Part shown: positions 53,465 through 61,454 of the stretch, in pieces | Numbering within the stretch: the stretch's first letter is position 1 | Layout of the letters: every line of letters begins with the position of its first letter | Source: Halorussus caseinilyticus | GTDB taxonomy: Archaea; Halobacteriota; Halobacteria; Halobacteriales; Haladaptataceae | NCBI RefSeq assembly: GCF_029338395.1 | Contig: NZ_CP119809.1 | Span: 1,612,001-1,676,000, forward strand | DNA length: 64,000 nt | Reading direction: 5' to 3' | The notes under the pieces: generated by a model | Databases searched by the model: none | What the model was told of the DNA's origin: nothing | What the model saw: only the letters and a program-made list of their open reading frames with translations | Program-made: the position numbers and the translations under genes

Positions 53465-54661
53465 TTACGTGCTGTCGCTGGAGTCGTAGCCGAGTGCGGC
53501 CGCGGCGTCGAGCAGACCGGCACCGGACTCGTTGCTGGCGAGACCGATGTTCTCGGCGGAGTTCGCCAGCGTCGAACGGATGTTACTGCCGGTCGTACCG
53601 TTCGAGGCGAGTTGGCCCGCGACACCGGCGACGTGCGGGGTCGCCATCGAGGTCCCCGAGTAGGTGTCGTAGCCGCCGTTCGCGACCGACGAGTAGATGT
53701 CGGTACCGGGCGCGGCGATGTCGACCTCGGGACCTTGCGACGAGAAGTCCGAGAGGCTGTCGTCGCTGGCGGTCGAACTCACGGCCATGACCTCGCTGTA
53801 GGCGGCGGGGTAGCCCACACAGTCGGTACACGGTCCGGAGTTACCCGCGGCCGCGACGAGGAACACGCCGTTGTTCGTCGCGTACTGCACCGCGTCCTTG
53901 AGCGCCGAGGAGCCGGAGCTGGCACCGAGCGACATCGACCCAACGTCCCAGCCTTGGTCGGCGACGTACTCGACACCCGCCGCGATGTCCGAGAACGAAC
54001 CGCTCCCACACTTGTCGAGGACCTTCACCGCGTGGAGGGTCACGTCGGGCGCGGCACCGACGACTCCCTGACTGTTGTTGTCGCCTGCGGCGATACCGGC
54101 ACAGTGTGTGCCGTGGTTGTTGTCGTCGGTCCACGAGTAGTTACACGTGTTGTTCGCGGGTTTCGCACCGTAGCGACAGCCACCGCTCGTGTTGCAGGAG
54201 ACGAACGCCTTCCCTGCGCCGAGTTTGTCGGTCAGGTCGGGGTGGTCGTCGTCGATACCCGTGTCGAGGATGGCCACGTCCGCACCCGCGCCGAGTTCGC
54301 CGTTGGCGTGGAGAACGTCGGAGTCCACGCGCTCCTGACCCCACGGCAGACTCTCGGCGAGCGCGTGCATCGTGCCGTTCTGCTCGACGTAGCGCACGTT
54401 CGGGTTGTTCTCCAATCCGGAGACGGCTTTCTTGGCCGCGCGCATCGTCACGACATCGATGGAGTTGAAGTCACGGACCACTTCGTCGGCCGCGCTGAGC
54501 GCCTTCTGACGCCCGCTTTCGGACTTGAACCCGACGTTGACCTCCACCGTGTCGTCGGGTTTCGCCGCCGCGAGACCACTGCCTGCCGCCGCAGTCGCCA
54601 CCGACGCACCGGCCATCTTGAGAACGTTCCGCCTCGAAACACCATTGTCGTTATCTAGCAT
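53465..54661 (-). CDS. S8 subtilase 6
   Basis: 398 residues. Tat signal VSRRNVLKMAGAS. Asp 133, His 183, Asn 274 and Ser 338 in the same motifs as subtilase 5. Differences from subtilase 5 cluster in the Asp-His interval (SCNTSGGCRYGAKPANNTCNY), a few signal residues and a patch reading FSSQGPEVD where subtilase 5 has FSSTGPEVD. That patch is, at DNA level, identical over 36 bases to subtilase 9, pointing to gene conversion. Complete active site. Confidence 0.94.
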   Translation of the reverse strand: MLDNDNGVSRRNVLKMAGASVATAAAGSGLAAAKPDDTVEVNVGFKSESGRQKALSAADEVVRDFNSIDVVTMRAAKKAVSGLENNPNVRYVEQNGTMHALAESLPWGQERVDSDVLHANGELGAGADVAILDTGIDDDHPDLTDKLGAGKAFVSCNTSGGCRYGAKPANNTCNYSWTDDNNHGTHCAGIAAGDNNSQGVVGAAPDVTLHAVKVLDKCGSGSFSDIAAGVEYVADQGWDVGSMSLGASSGSSALKDAVQYATNNGVFLVAAAGNSGPCTDCVGYPAAYSEVMAVSSTASDDSLSDFSSQGPEVDIAAPGTDIYSSVANGGYDTYSGTSMATPHVAGVAGQLASNGTTGSNIRSTLANSAENIGLASNESGAGLLDAAAALGYDSSDST

Positions 54662-55008
54662 GGCAATTAATCCATAATGCCGGTTACTAATAAGTTTTTC
54701 TTATTTTGCTGTGAAAATAACTCTCTGAGGCCGTATTTTCTTACGATTCCGATTTCATCTGACGAAGTATTAAAAAGAGGTGGAGTAGTACGAGCCGCCT
54801 CGGTCGGAATCGGCGACGGCGCGCGAGACGAGCGCCGACTTCCTCGAAGTCGGCGCTCGGTGACGGGACTCGGCAGTCGCTTCGAGGCGACTGGTCGAGA
54901 AGCGACGGAAACAGAAACGCGGCGAAGCGAAAGCGCAACGAAACGGGAACGCGGCGAAAACGAGGCAGGGATGGTAGGTGATGACGGAGGCGAACCCTCG
55001 TTACGCGC
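54662..55008. promoter_or_regulatory. Spacer with subtilase 6 promoter and subtilase 7 hairpin
   Basis: The AT-rich box actaataagttttt at 54686-54699 lies 25-38 bases before the subtilase 6 ATG. A perfect hairpin (cgagcgccgacttc, loop ctc) at 54829-54859 follows subtilase 7 on the minus strand and leads to a minus-strand T run near 54770, a good terminator. Bases 54880-54990 are rich in gcgaaa/gaaac motifs. No gene seen. Confidence 0.6.
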
Positions 55009-56160
55009 TTAGTTGTCGCTGGAGTCGTAGTTGAGTGCGGCGGCCACGTCGAGGAGACCAGCGCCGGACTCGTTGTCCGCGAGACCGATGTTCTCCGCGG
55101 AACTCTTGATGGTGTCGCGGGCCTTCGTGTTGCTGGCACCGTTGGCCATCAGTTGACCGCCAGCACCGGCGACGTGCGGGGTCGCCATCGAGGTACCCGA
55201 GAAGGTGTCGTAGCCACCGACGACAGTCGAGTAGATGCTGGAACCGGGTGCGGCGATTTCGACCTGCGGACCCGTCGAGGAGAACCCGGAGAGATTGTCG
55301 CTAGAGTCGGTCGAACTCACGGCCATGACCTCGCTGTAGGCGGCGGGGTAGCCCACGCAGTCGGTACAGGGACCCGAATTTCCGGCCGCGCCGACGAGGA
55401 ACACGCCGTTGTTGTAGGCGTAGGTACACGCGCTCTTCAGCGTCTGACCGCCCGAGGACGCGCCGAGAGACATCGAACCAACGTCCCAGCCCTGATTGGC
55501 GACGTACTCGATACCGGCCGCCACGTCCGAGAGCGTCCCGCTACCGCTGTTGTCCAGCACCTTCACGGCGTGGAGGGTCGCGTCGGTGGAGACGCCGACG
55601 ACGCCCCGACTGTTGTCCACCGCGTCGGCGATACCGGCGCAGTGGGTCCCGTGGTCGTTGTCGTCCGACCAGTTGTAGTTACAACCCTTGCCGCGGCACT
55701 TGACGAACGCCTTGCCCGACCCGACGTTGGCCTGTAGGTCGGGGTGGTCGCCGTCGATTCCCGTGTCGATGATGGCGATGTCCGCACCAGCGCCGGTGTC
55801 GCCGTTGGCGTGAGCGACTTCGGCGTCCACGCGGTCGATACCCCACGGCAGGGTCTGGGCCAGCGCGTGAACTTCGCTGTTCTCCTCGACGAATCGCACG
55901 TCTGCGCGGTTCTCCAGACCCGAGACGGCCTGTTTCGCGGCGCGAATCGTCACGATGTCCAGCGAGTCGAACTTTCGAACCACGTCGCTCGCGGCGTCGA
56001 GCGCCGCCTTCTGACCGCTGGTGGATTTGAACCCGACGTTGACCTCCACCGTGTCGCCGGGCTTTGCCGCCGCCAGTCCGCTTCCCGCGGCGGTTGCCAC
56101 GGATGCACCGGCCATCTTGAGAACGTTCCGCCTCGACACACCATTGTCGTTACCTAACAT
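55009..56160 (-). CDS. S8 subtilase 7 (shortest Asp-His interval of its subgroup)
   Basis: 383 residues. Tat signal VSRRNVLKMAGAS. Asp 132 (AIIDTGIDGDHPDL), His 170 (NDHGTHCAG), Asn 261 (GNSGPCTDC), Ser 324 (SGTSMATPHVAG). The Asp-His interval is reduced to KCRGKGCNYNW. An extra Cys in LKSACTYAYN near residue 245 is absent from sisters other than number 3 (RDACQYAQ). Complete triad. Ends LLDVAAALNYDSSDN like the rest. Confidence 0.94.
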   Translation of the reverse strand: MLGNDNGVSRRNVLKMAGASVATAAGSGLAAAKPGDTVEVNVGFKSTSGQKAALDAASDVVRKFDSLDIVTIRAAKQAVSGLENRADVRFVEENSEVHALAQTLPWGIDRVDAEVAHANGDTGAGADIAIIDTGIDGDHPDLQANVGSGKAFVKCRGKGCNYNWSDDNDHGTHCAGIADAVDNSRGVVGVSTDATLHAVKVLDNSGSGTLSDVAAGIEYVANQGWDVGSMSLGASSGGQTLKSACTYAYNNGVFLVGAAGNSGPCTDCVGYPAAYSEVMAVSSTDSSDNLSGFSSTGPQVEIAAPGSSIYSTVVGGYDTFSGTSMATPHVAGAGGQLMANGASNTKARDTIKSSAENIGLADNESGAGLLDVAAALNYDSSDN

Positions 56161-56184
56161 GGCAAATTAAATAAGTTGTTGGAG

Positions 56185-56198
56185 AATAATAAATTTTT
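56185..56198 (-). promoter_or_regulatory. TATA-like box, subtilase 7
   Basis: aataataaattttt on the plus strand, 25-38 bases before the ATG at 56160. Confidence 0.6.
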
Positions 56199-56269
56199 CT
56201 TCAGATATATTACTATAAAATTACAAGTGCATTTTGGTGGAAAATTTCGCTGGTCGGAGGGTTGCGACG

Positions 56270-57466
56270 CTACGTGCTGTCCGACGAGTCGAGTCCGAGG
56301 GCGGCGGCCGTATCGACCAGTCCGTACCCCTGTTCGTCGTCCGAGAGACCGATGTCCTCCGCGGTGGCGTGGAGGCGGTCGCGGGCCTCGGTGTTGGTGT
56401 AACCGTTCGCCATCAACTGCCCGCCGGTCCCCGAGACGTGCGGACAGGCCATCGACGTGCCGCCGTAGTAGGCGTACCCGCCGTAGACCGTCGAGTAGAT
56501 GTCGGTACCGGGCGCGGCGAGTTCGACTTCGGGACCCTGCGACGAGAAGTTCGCCAACTGGTCGTTCTCCGTGGTCGCGCTGACCGCGACGACCTCGGGT
56601 TCGGCCGCGGGATAGCTAACGCAGTCGGTGCAGGGACCGTCGTTCCCGGCCGCCGCGACCAACAGGACGCCCTTCCCGTAGGCGTACTCTACGGCGTCCT
56701 CGACGGCTTGGGACTTGCCGCCGCCGAGACTCAGCGACCCAACGTCCCACCCTTGGTCGGCGGTGTACTCGATGCCCGCCGCGACATCCGAGAACGTCCC
56801 ACTCCCGCAGTAGTCCAGTACCTTCACGGCGTGGAGGGTGGCCTCCGTCGAGACGCCGACGACCCCCTGCGTGTTGTCCACGGCGTCGGCGATACCGGCG
56901 CAGTGGGTCCCGTGGTTGTTGTCGTCCGACCACGCGTAGTTACAGGGGTTGTCGTTCGTTCTGCTTCCGTACCGACACCCGTTCGGCCGACCTTGCAGTG
57001 GTCGGCAGTCCACGAAGGCTTTGCCCGCCCCGACGTTGGCCTGTAGGTCGGGGTGGTCGCCGTCGATTCCGGTGTCGATGACGGCGATGTCCGCGCCAGC
57101 GCCCGTCTCGCCGTTCGCGTGGGCTACCTCGGCGTCGATGCGGTCGATACCCCACGGCAGGGTCTGACTCAGGGCCTCCATGGTCCCGTTCTCCTCGACG
57201 TACCGAATCCCGGCGCTCCGTTCGAGTCCGGCGACGGCCCGTTTGGGAAGGCGGATGGTCAGAGCGTCGAACGCGAAGGTCCGAACCACCTCGGTCGCGG
57301 CGTCGAACGCCACTTTCCGGCCGCTCTCGGACTCGAACCCGACGTTGACTTCGACCGTATCGTCGGGTTTCGCGGCCGCGAGACCCCCTGCCCCGATAGT
57401 TGCGACGGACGCGCCCGCCGTTTTGAGTACGTTCCTCCTTGAGACACCGTTGTCATTATAGGACAT
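56270..57466 (-). CDS. S8 subtilase 8
   Basis: 398 residues from the ATG at 57466 (MSYNDNGVSRRNVLKTAGAS). Asp 131 (AVIDTGIDGDHPDL), His 185 (NNHGTHCAG), Asn 275 (GNDGPCTDC), Ser 338 in GGTSMACPHVSG, where the first residue is Gly rather than the usual Ser. Longest Asp-His interval of the set (DCRPLQGRPNGCRYGSRTNDNPCNY). Propeptide ends YVEENGTMEALS. Complete triad; predicted secreted. Confidence 0.94.
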   Translation of the reverse strand: MSYNDNGVSRRNVLKTAGASVATIGAGGLAAAKPDDTVEVNVGFESESGRKVAFDAATEVVRTFAFDALTIRLPKRAVAGLERSAGIRYVEENGTMEALSQTLPWGIDRIDAEVAHANGETGAGADIAVIDTGIDGDHPDLQANVGAGKAFVDCRPLQGRPNGCRYGSRTNDNPCNYAWSDDNNHGTHCAGIADAVDNTQGVVGVSTEATLHAVKVLDYCGSGTFSDVAAGIEYTADQGWDVGSLSLGGGKSQAVEDAVEYAYGKGVLLVAAAGNDGPCTDCVSYPAAEPEVVAVSATTENDQLANFSSQGPEVELAAPGTDIYSTVYGGYAYYGGTSMACPHVSGTGGQLMANGYTNTEARDRLHATAEDIGLSDDEQGYGLVDTAAALGLDSSDST

Positions 57467-57488
57467 GACGTTCGAATGAGCAATGGAA

Positions 57489-57505
57489 CTAATAATCAAA
57501 TTTCT
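57489..57505 (-). promoter_or_regulatory. TATA-like box, subtilase 8
   Basis: aactaataatcaaattt on the plus strand, 23-39 bases before the ATG at 57466. Confidence 0.6.
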
Positions 57506-57607
57506 ACCTATTTACTTAAAATCTACGCGCGCGAGACTCGTACCGGTTCGTCGTGAGACAGTCGAACGACGCCGAGAGCGCGGCCGAAAAAAGCTACTTC
57601 GGAGTCG

Positions 57608-58804
57608 TTACGTGCTGTCGCTGGAGTCGAGTCCGAGCGCCGCCGCCACGTCGAGCAGACCAGCGCCGGACTCGTTGTCCGAGAGGTCGATGTTCTCGGC
57701 CGTGGACTTCAGTTGGTCGCGGGCCTCGCCGTTGGTGTAACCGTTCGCCATGAGTTGACCGCCCGCGCCCGCGACGTGCGGGCAAGCCATCGACGTACCC
57801 GAGAAGGTGTCGTACCCGCCGGGCACCGTCGAGTAGATGTCGGTGCCGGGCGCGGCGATTTCGACCTCGGGACCTTGCGACGAGAAGTCCGAGAGGTCGT
57901 CGTTCGAGTCGGTCGAACTCACGGCCATGACCTCGCTGTAGGCGGCGGGGTAGCCCACACAGTCGGTGCAGGAACCGGAGTTACCGGCCGCGGCGACCAG
58001 CAGGACGCCGTTGCTCTGGGCGTACTCGACGGCGCTCTTGAGCGTGGACGACCCGGAACTGCCGCCGAGGGACATCGACGCGACATCCCAGCCCTGATTG
58101 GCGACGTACTCGATACCCGCCGCGATGTCCGAGAACGACCCACTGCCCGAACAGTCCAGCACCTTCACGGCGTGGAGGGTCGCTTCGGTCGAAACACCGA
58201 CGACGCCCCGACTGTTGTCCACCGCGTCGGCGATGCCAGCGCAGTGGGTGCCGTGGTCGTTGTCGTCCGACCACGTGTAGTTACACGCGTTGCTGTTGCC
58301 CGAGTACGAGCAGTCGCCGAAGTACCCGCCGTTGCCACAGTTGACGAACGCCTCGCCCGACCCCAAGTTGCCCTGTAAGTCGGGGTGGTCGTCGTCGATT
58401 CCGGTGTCGATGATGGCGATGTCCGCGCCAGCGCCCGTCTCTCCGTTCGCGTGGGCGACTTCGGCGTCCACGCGGTCGATACCCCACGGCAGGGTCTGGG
58501 CCAGCGCGTGCATCGTCCCGTTCTCCTCGACGAACTCGACGTTCGGATTGTTTTCGAGACCGCTCGCCGCCTTCTTGGGCATCTTGGCGGTCACGATGTC
58601 GAGCGAGTCGAACTCGCGGACGACTTCGGTCGCGGCGTCGAGCGTCTGCTTGCGACCCTTCTCGGACTTGAACCCGACGTTGACTTCGACCGTATCGTCG
58701 GGTTTCGCGGCCGCGAGACCACTCCCCGCCGCGGCAGTCGCCACGGACGCACCGACGCCTTTCAGAACGTTTCGCCTCGACACACCACTGCTATTTTGGA
58801 ACAT
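57608..58804 (-). CDS. S8 subtilase 9
   Basis: 398 residues. Tat signal VSRRNVLKGVGAS. Asp 133 (AIIDTGIDDDHPDL), His 184 (NDHGTHCAG), Asn 275 (GNSGSCTDC), Ser 338 (SGTSMACPHVAG). Asp-His interval NCGNGGYFGDCSYSGNSNACNY, shared in outline only with subtilase 10, so 9 and 10 form a pair. Complete triad; predicted secreted. Confidence 0.94.
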   Translation of the reverse strand: MFQNSSGVSRRNVLKGVGASVATAAAGSGLAAAKPDDTVEVNVGFKSEKGRKQTLDAATEVVREFDSLDIVTAKMPKKAASGLENNPNVEFVEENGTMHALAQTLPWGIDRVDAEVAHANGETGAGADIAIIDTGIDDDHPDLQGNLGSGEAFVNCGNGGYFGDCSYSGNSNACNYTWSDDNDHGTHCAGIADAVDNSRGVVGVSTEATLHAVKVLDCSGSGSFSDIAAGIEYVANQGWDVASMSLGGSSGSSTLKSAVEYAQSNGVLLVAAAGNSGSCTDCVGYPAAYSEVMAVSSTDSNDDLSDFSSQGPEVEIAAPGTDIYSTVPGGYDTFSGTSMACPHVAGAGGQLMANGYTNGEARDQLKSTAENIDLSDNESGAGLLDVAAALGLDSSDST

Positions 58805-58831
58805 AGCAATTTAACTATTATCGAATAACAG

Positions 58832-58841
58832 ATTAAAATTA
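58832..58841 (-). promoter_or_regulatory. TATA-like box, subtilase 9
   Basis: attaaaatta on the plus strand, 28-37 bases before the ATG at 58804. Confidence 0.6.
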
Positions 58842-58941
58842 TGACCTAATTGTTTAAACCCATAATTTTAATTTTAAAAGACTTTGGGAAAGAAGGGTGA
58901 TTGCTCGAAAAGAAACCGGGAACCGGTGAGTCGGGACGCGC

Positions 58942-60135
58942 TCAGTTGTCGCTTGAGTCGAGTCCGAGCGCCGCCGCCACGTCGAGCAGACCGTTGCCCT
59001 GTTCGTTGCTCGACAGACCGATGTCCTCGGCCGTGCTTTCGAGCGCGTTTCGAGCCTCGGAGTTGGACTTGCCGCTGGCCATGAGTTGGCCGCCCGCGCC
59101 CGCGACGTGCGGGCAGGCCATCGACGTACCGTCGAAGTTGGCGTATCCGCTCGGCACCGTCGAGTAGACGCCCTTTCCGGGCGCGGCGATGTCCACCTCG
59201 GGACCCTGCGCGGAGAAGTCCGCAAGCGAGTCGCTCTCGGTCGTCGCGGAGACCGCGACGACCTCTTCGTACTTCGCGGGGTACTTCACACAGTCGGTAC
59301 ATGGACCGGGATTACCCGCCGCGACCACCACGAGGACGCCGCTGTCGTTGGCGTACTGCACCGCGTCCTTGAGCGTCTGAGAACTCGAGTCGCCGCCGAG
59401 CGAGAGGCTAGCCACGTCCCAGCCTTGGTCGGCGACGTACTCGACGCCCGCCGCGATGTCCGAGAACGACCCGCTCCCGGCACAGTCCAGTACTTTGACC
59501 GCGTGGAGGGTCGCTTCGGTCGAGACGCCGACGACGCCTTCGCCGTTGTTGACCGCGTTGGCAGTCCCGGCGCAGTGGGTGCCGTGGTCGTTGTCGTCCG
59601 ACCACGACCGGTTACAGGAGTTGCTGTTACCCGACCACGCGCAGTTGCCGAAGTACCCGCCGTTACCGCAGGAGACGAACGACTCGCCCGCACCGAGGTT
59701 GCCCTGTAGGTCGGGGTGGTCGTCGTCGATTCCCGTGTCTACGATAGCGATGTCCGCGCCAGCGCCCGTCTCGCCGTTCGCGTGAGCGACTTCGGCGTCC
59801 ACGCGGTCGATACCCCACGGTAGGGTCTGGGCGAGCGCTTCCATCGTCCCGTTCTGTTCGACGTAGCGGATGTTGGGACTCTTCTCGAGTGCCGTCGCCG
59901 CCTTCTTCGGCAAGCGGAGCGTAACCGCGTCGATGGAGTTGAACTCCCGAACCGTCTCGCTGGCCTTGTCCAGTGCCGCTTTTCGCCCGCGTTCGGACGC
60001 GAATCCGACGTTGACTTCCACCGTGTCGTCGGGTTTCGCCGCCGCGAGACCGCTTCCGACGCTTGCGGTCGCCACGGACGCACCGACGCCTTTCAGAACG
60101 TTTCGCCTCGACACACCTTTGTCATTATGTGCCAT
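58942..60135 (-). CDS. S8 subtilase 10 (first gene of the array)
   Basis: 397 residues. Tat signal VSRRNVLKGVGAS. Asp 133 (AIVDTGIDDDHPDL), His 184 (NDHGTHCAG), Asn 275 (GNPGPCTDC), Ser 338 in DGTSMACPHVAG (Asp in place of the first Ser). GPCTDCVKYPAKY differs from the usual CVGYPAAY. Asp-His interval SCGNGGYFGNCAWSGNSNSCNRSW. Complete triad. Predicted secreted protease. Confidence 0.94.
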   Translation of the reverse strand: MAHNDKGVSRRNVLKGVGASVATASVGSGLAAAKPDDTVEVNVGFASERGRKAALDKASETVREFNSIDAVTLRLPKKAATALEKSPNIRYVEQNGTMEALAQTLPWGIDRVDAEVAHANGETGAGADIAIVDTGIDDDHPDLQGNLGAGESFVSCGNGGYFGNCAWSGNSNSCNRSWSDDNDHGTHCAGTANAVNNGEGVVGVSTEATLHAVKVLDCAGSGSFSDIAAGVEYVADQGWDVASLSLGGDSSSQTLKDAVQYANDSGVLVVVAAGNPGPCTDCVKYPAKYEEVVAVSATTESDSLADFSAQGPEVDIAAPGKGVYSTVPSGYANFDGTSMACPHVAGAGGQLMASGKSNSEARNALESTAEDIGLSSNEQGNGLLDVAAALGLDSSDN

Positions 60136-60160
60136 GACATTTGTACATTATACCCATTCA

Positions 60161-60174
60161 TAATAAAATTTTTT
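60161..60174 (-). promoter_or_regulatory. TATA-like box, subtilase 10
   Basis: taataaaatttttt on the plus strand, 26-39 bases before the ATG at 60135. The rest of the gap to 60304 is AT-rich and gene-free. Confidence 0.6.
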
Positions 60175-60304
60175 CTAGATGGCATTACTAAATTAACGAC
60201 TCTGATTTTTGCCATTCTATCCCTAAATTCTCTTTCTCTTGTCAAATTCCGTCTGATTTCGACCGAACGGCACGCCTTTAGGACCCGAGCGCGTAGCCGC
60301 GGGC

Positions 60305-61060
60305 GTGCAAATCGTCGGGTACGAGACGGAACGTGACGACGGACGACCGGCGCTGTTCGTGGCGGACGGCCGAGAGGTACGCCGCGAACCGCTGGCGCAG
60401 GGCGGGAGTCTCGGCTACTCGCTCGGCGAGCGCCGGTGTGCGGGCGCGTTAGACGGGACGACCCACTACGACTGTGAGAACGAGACCGCGCCCTACTGCG
60501 GCCAGCACGCGAGTACGTGGGTGTGCGCCCGGTGTACCGGCACGTGTCTCAAAGACGAGATGGACTGCTACGACGACCACGCTCTCTACCTCGCGGCGTT
60601 CGCGCCCGCGACGTTCAAGGTCGGCGTGACCAAAGAGTGGCGACTCCGCACGCGCCTGCGCGAGCAAGGCGCGGACCGCGCCGCCCACCTCCGGACGGTC
60701 GAGAACGGCCGAGTCGCCCGCGAAATCGAGTCGCAACTGGCCGAGGAGTACACCGACCGCGTGCGTGTGCCCGCGAAGGTTTCGGGGTTGCACCGCGATG
60801 TGGACGCCGAAGACTGGAAATCAACGCTGGCGGCGTTCGACCCCATCGAGACGTTCGACTTCGACTACGGGTTGGAGTTGGACGCCGCGCCGGTCGCCGA
60901 AACCGTGCTGACCGGCGAGATTCTCGGCGTGCAGGGCCGCGTGCTGGTGCTGGAGCGCGGCGGCACGACCTACGCCGTGGACCTGCGGGACGTGGTTGGC
61001 TACGAGATTTCCGAAGAGGCGACCGACCGAGAGTTGCAGTCGAGTCTCGCGGCGTTTTGA
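60305..61060 (+). CDS. DUF2797 family zinc-binding protein
   Basis: 251 residues from a GTG at 60305. A cysteine cluster (YDCENETAPYCGQHASTWVCARCTGTC, about residues 58-84) probably binds zinc. It is followed by a GIY-YIG-like stretch (ALYLAAFAPATFKVGVTKEWRLRTRLREQGA) and a C-terminal beta domain (GEILGVQGRVLVLERGGTTYAVDLRDVVGYEI). Matches the DUF2797 family; nucleic-acid cleavage or modification is suspected from the fold but not shown. Confidence 0.88.
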   Translation: MQIVGYETERDDGRPALFVADGREVRREPLAQGGSLGYSLGERRCAGALDGTTHYDCENETAPYCGQHASTWVCARCTGTCLKDEMDCYDDHALYLAAFAPATFKVGVTKEWRLRTRLREQGADRAAHLRTVENGRVAREIESQLAEEYTDRVRVPAKVSGLHRDVDAEDWKSTLAAFDPIETFDFDYGLELDAAPVAETVLTGEILGVQGRVLVLERGGTTYAVDLRDVVGYEISEEATDRELQSSLAAF

Positions 61061-61454
61061 GGCGTGGGTTTCGGGTGGGTTCTAGCGTGGGTGGTTGCTC
61101 TTCGTCTCCTCGACGTTTTCTCTCGTTCTAACGTGTCCGCGCCGTTCTCCGAGAACGACGAGAGCTAGCGTCAGGCTGGAACCGATGAAGGCCCCACGGC
61201 TCGTGGGAGCGTCGCTCCCACGAGCCGTGACTCACTGCGTTCGTCACGACACCGCTCCGCACCGCGACCACGGGCCACGCCCTCCCCAACCGACCCCCTC
61301 ACTCCCTCCGGTCGTTCGGTCGTCTCTCGCGCGGATGGGCGCGACACGCTACGCGGTCGCTCCCGCGCGCTGGATGAAAAGTGAATAGTTCGAGACGACC
61401 CGACCCCCGAGCGCAAACGGTGGAACTTTACTCGCGCGTCGCGGCGGTTCGACC
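61061..61454. repeat. Spacer with left arm of the purM-flanking inverted repeat
   Basis: Bases 61166-61269 are repeated in reverse complement at 62629-62732 (104 bases, one mismatch). A 35-base hairpin (cacggctcgtgggagc, loop gtc) sits at 61195-61229. Bases 61271-61339 also match, in reverse complement, the repeat at 3307-3374. No gene seen; the open frames here are shadows. Confidence 0.9.

Noticed and set aside
46925-60135. Idea that the array is a set of pseudogenes or assembly duplicates
   Set aside because: All ten frames are intact, catalytic motifs are kept in almost all, and spacers and Asp-His segments differ between copies.
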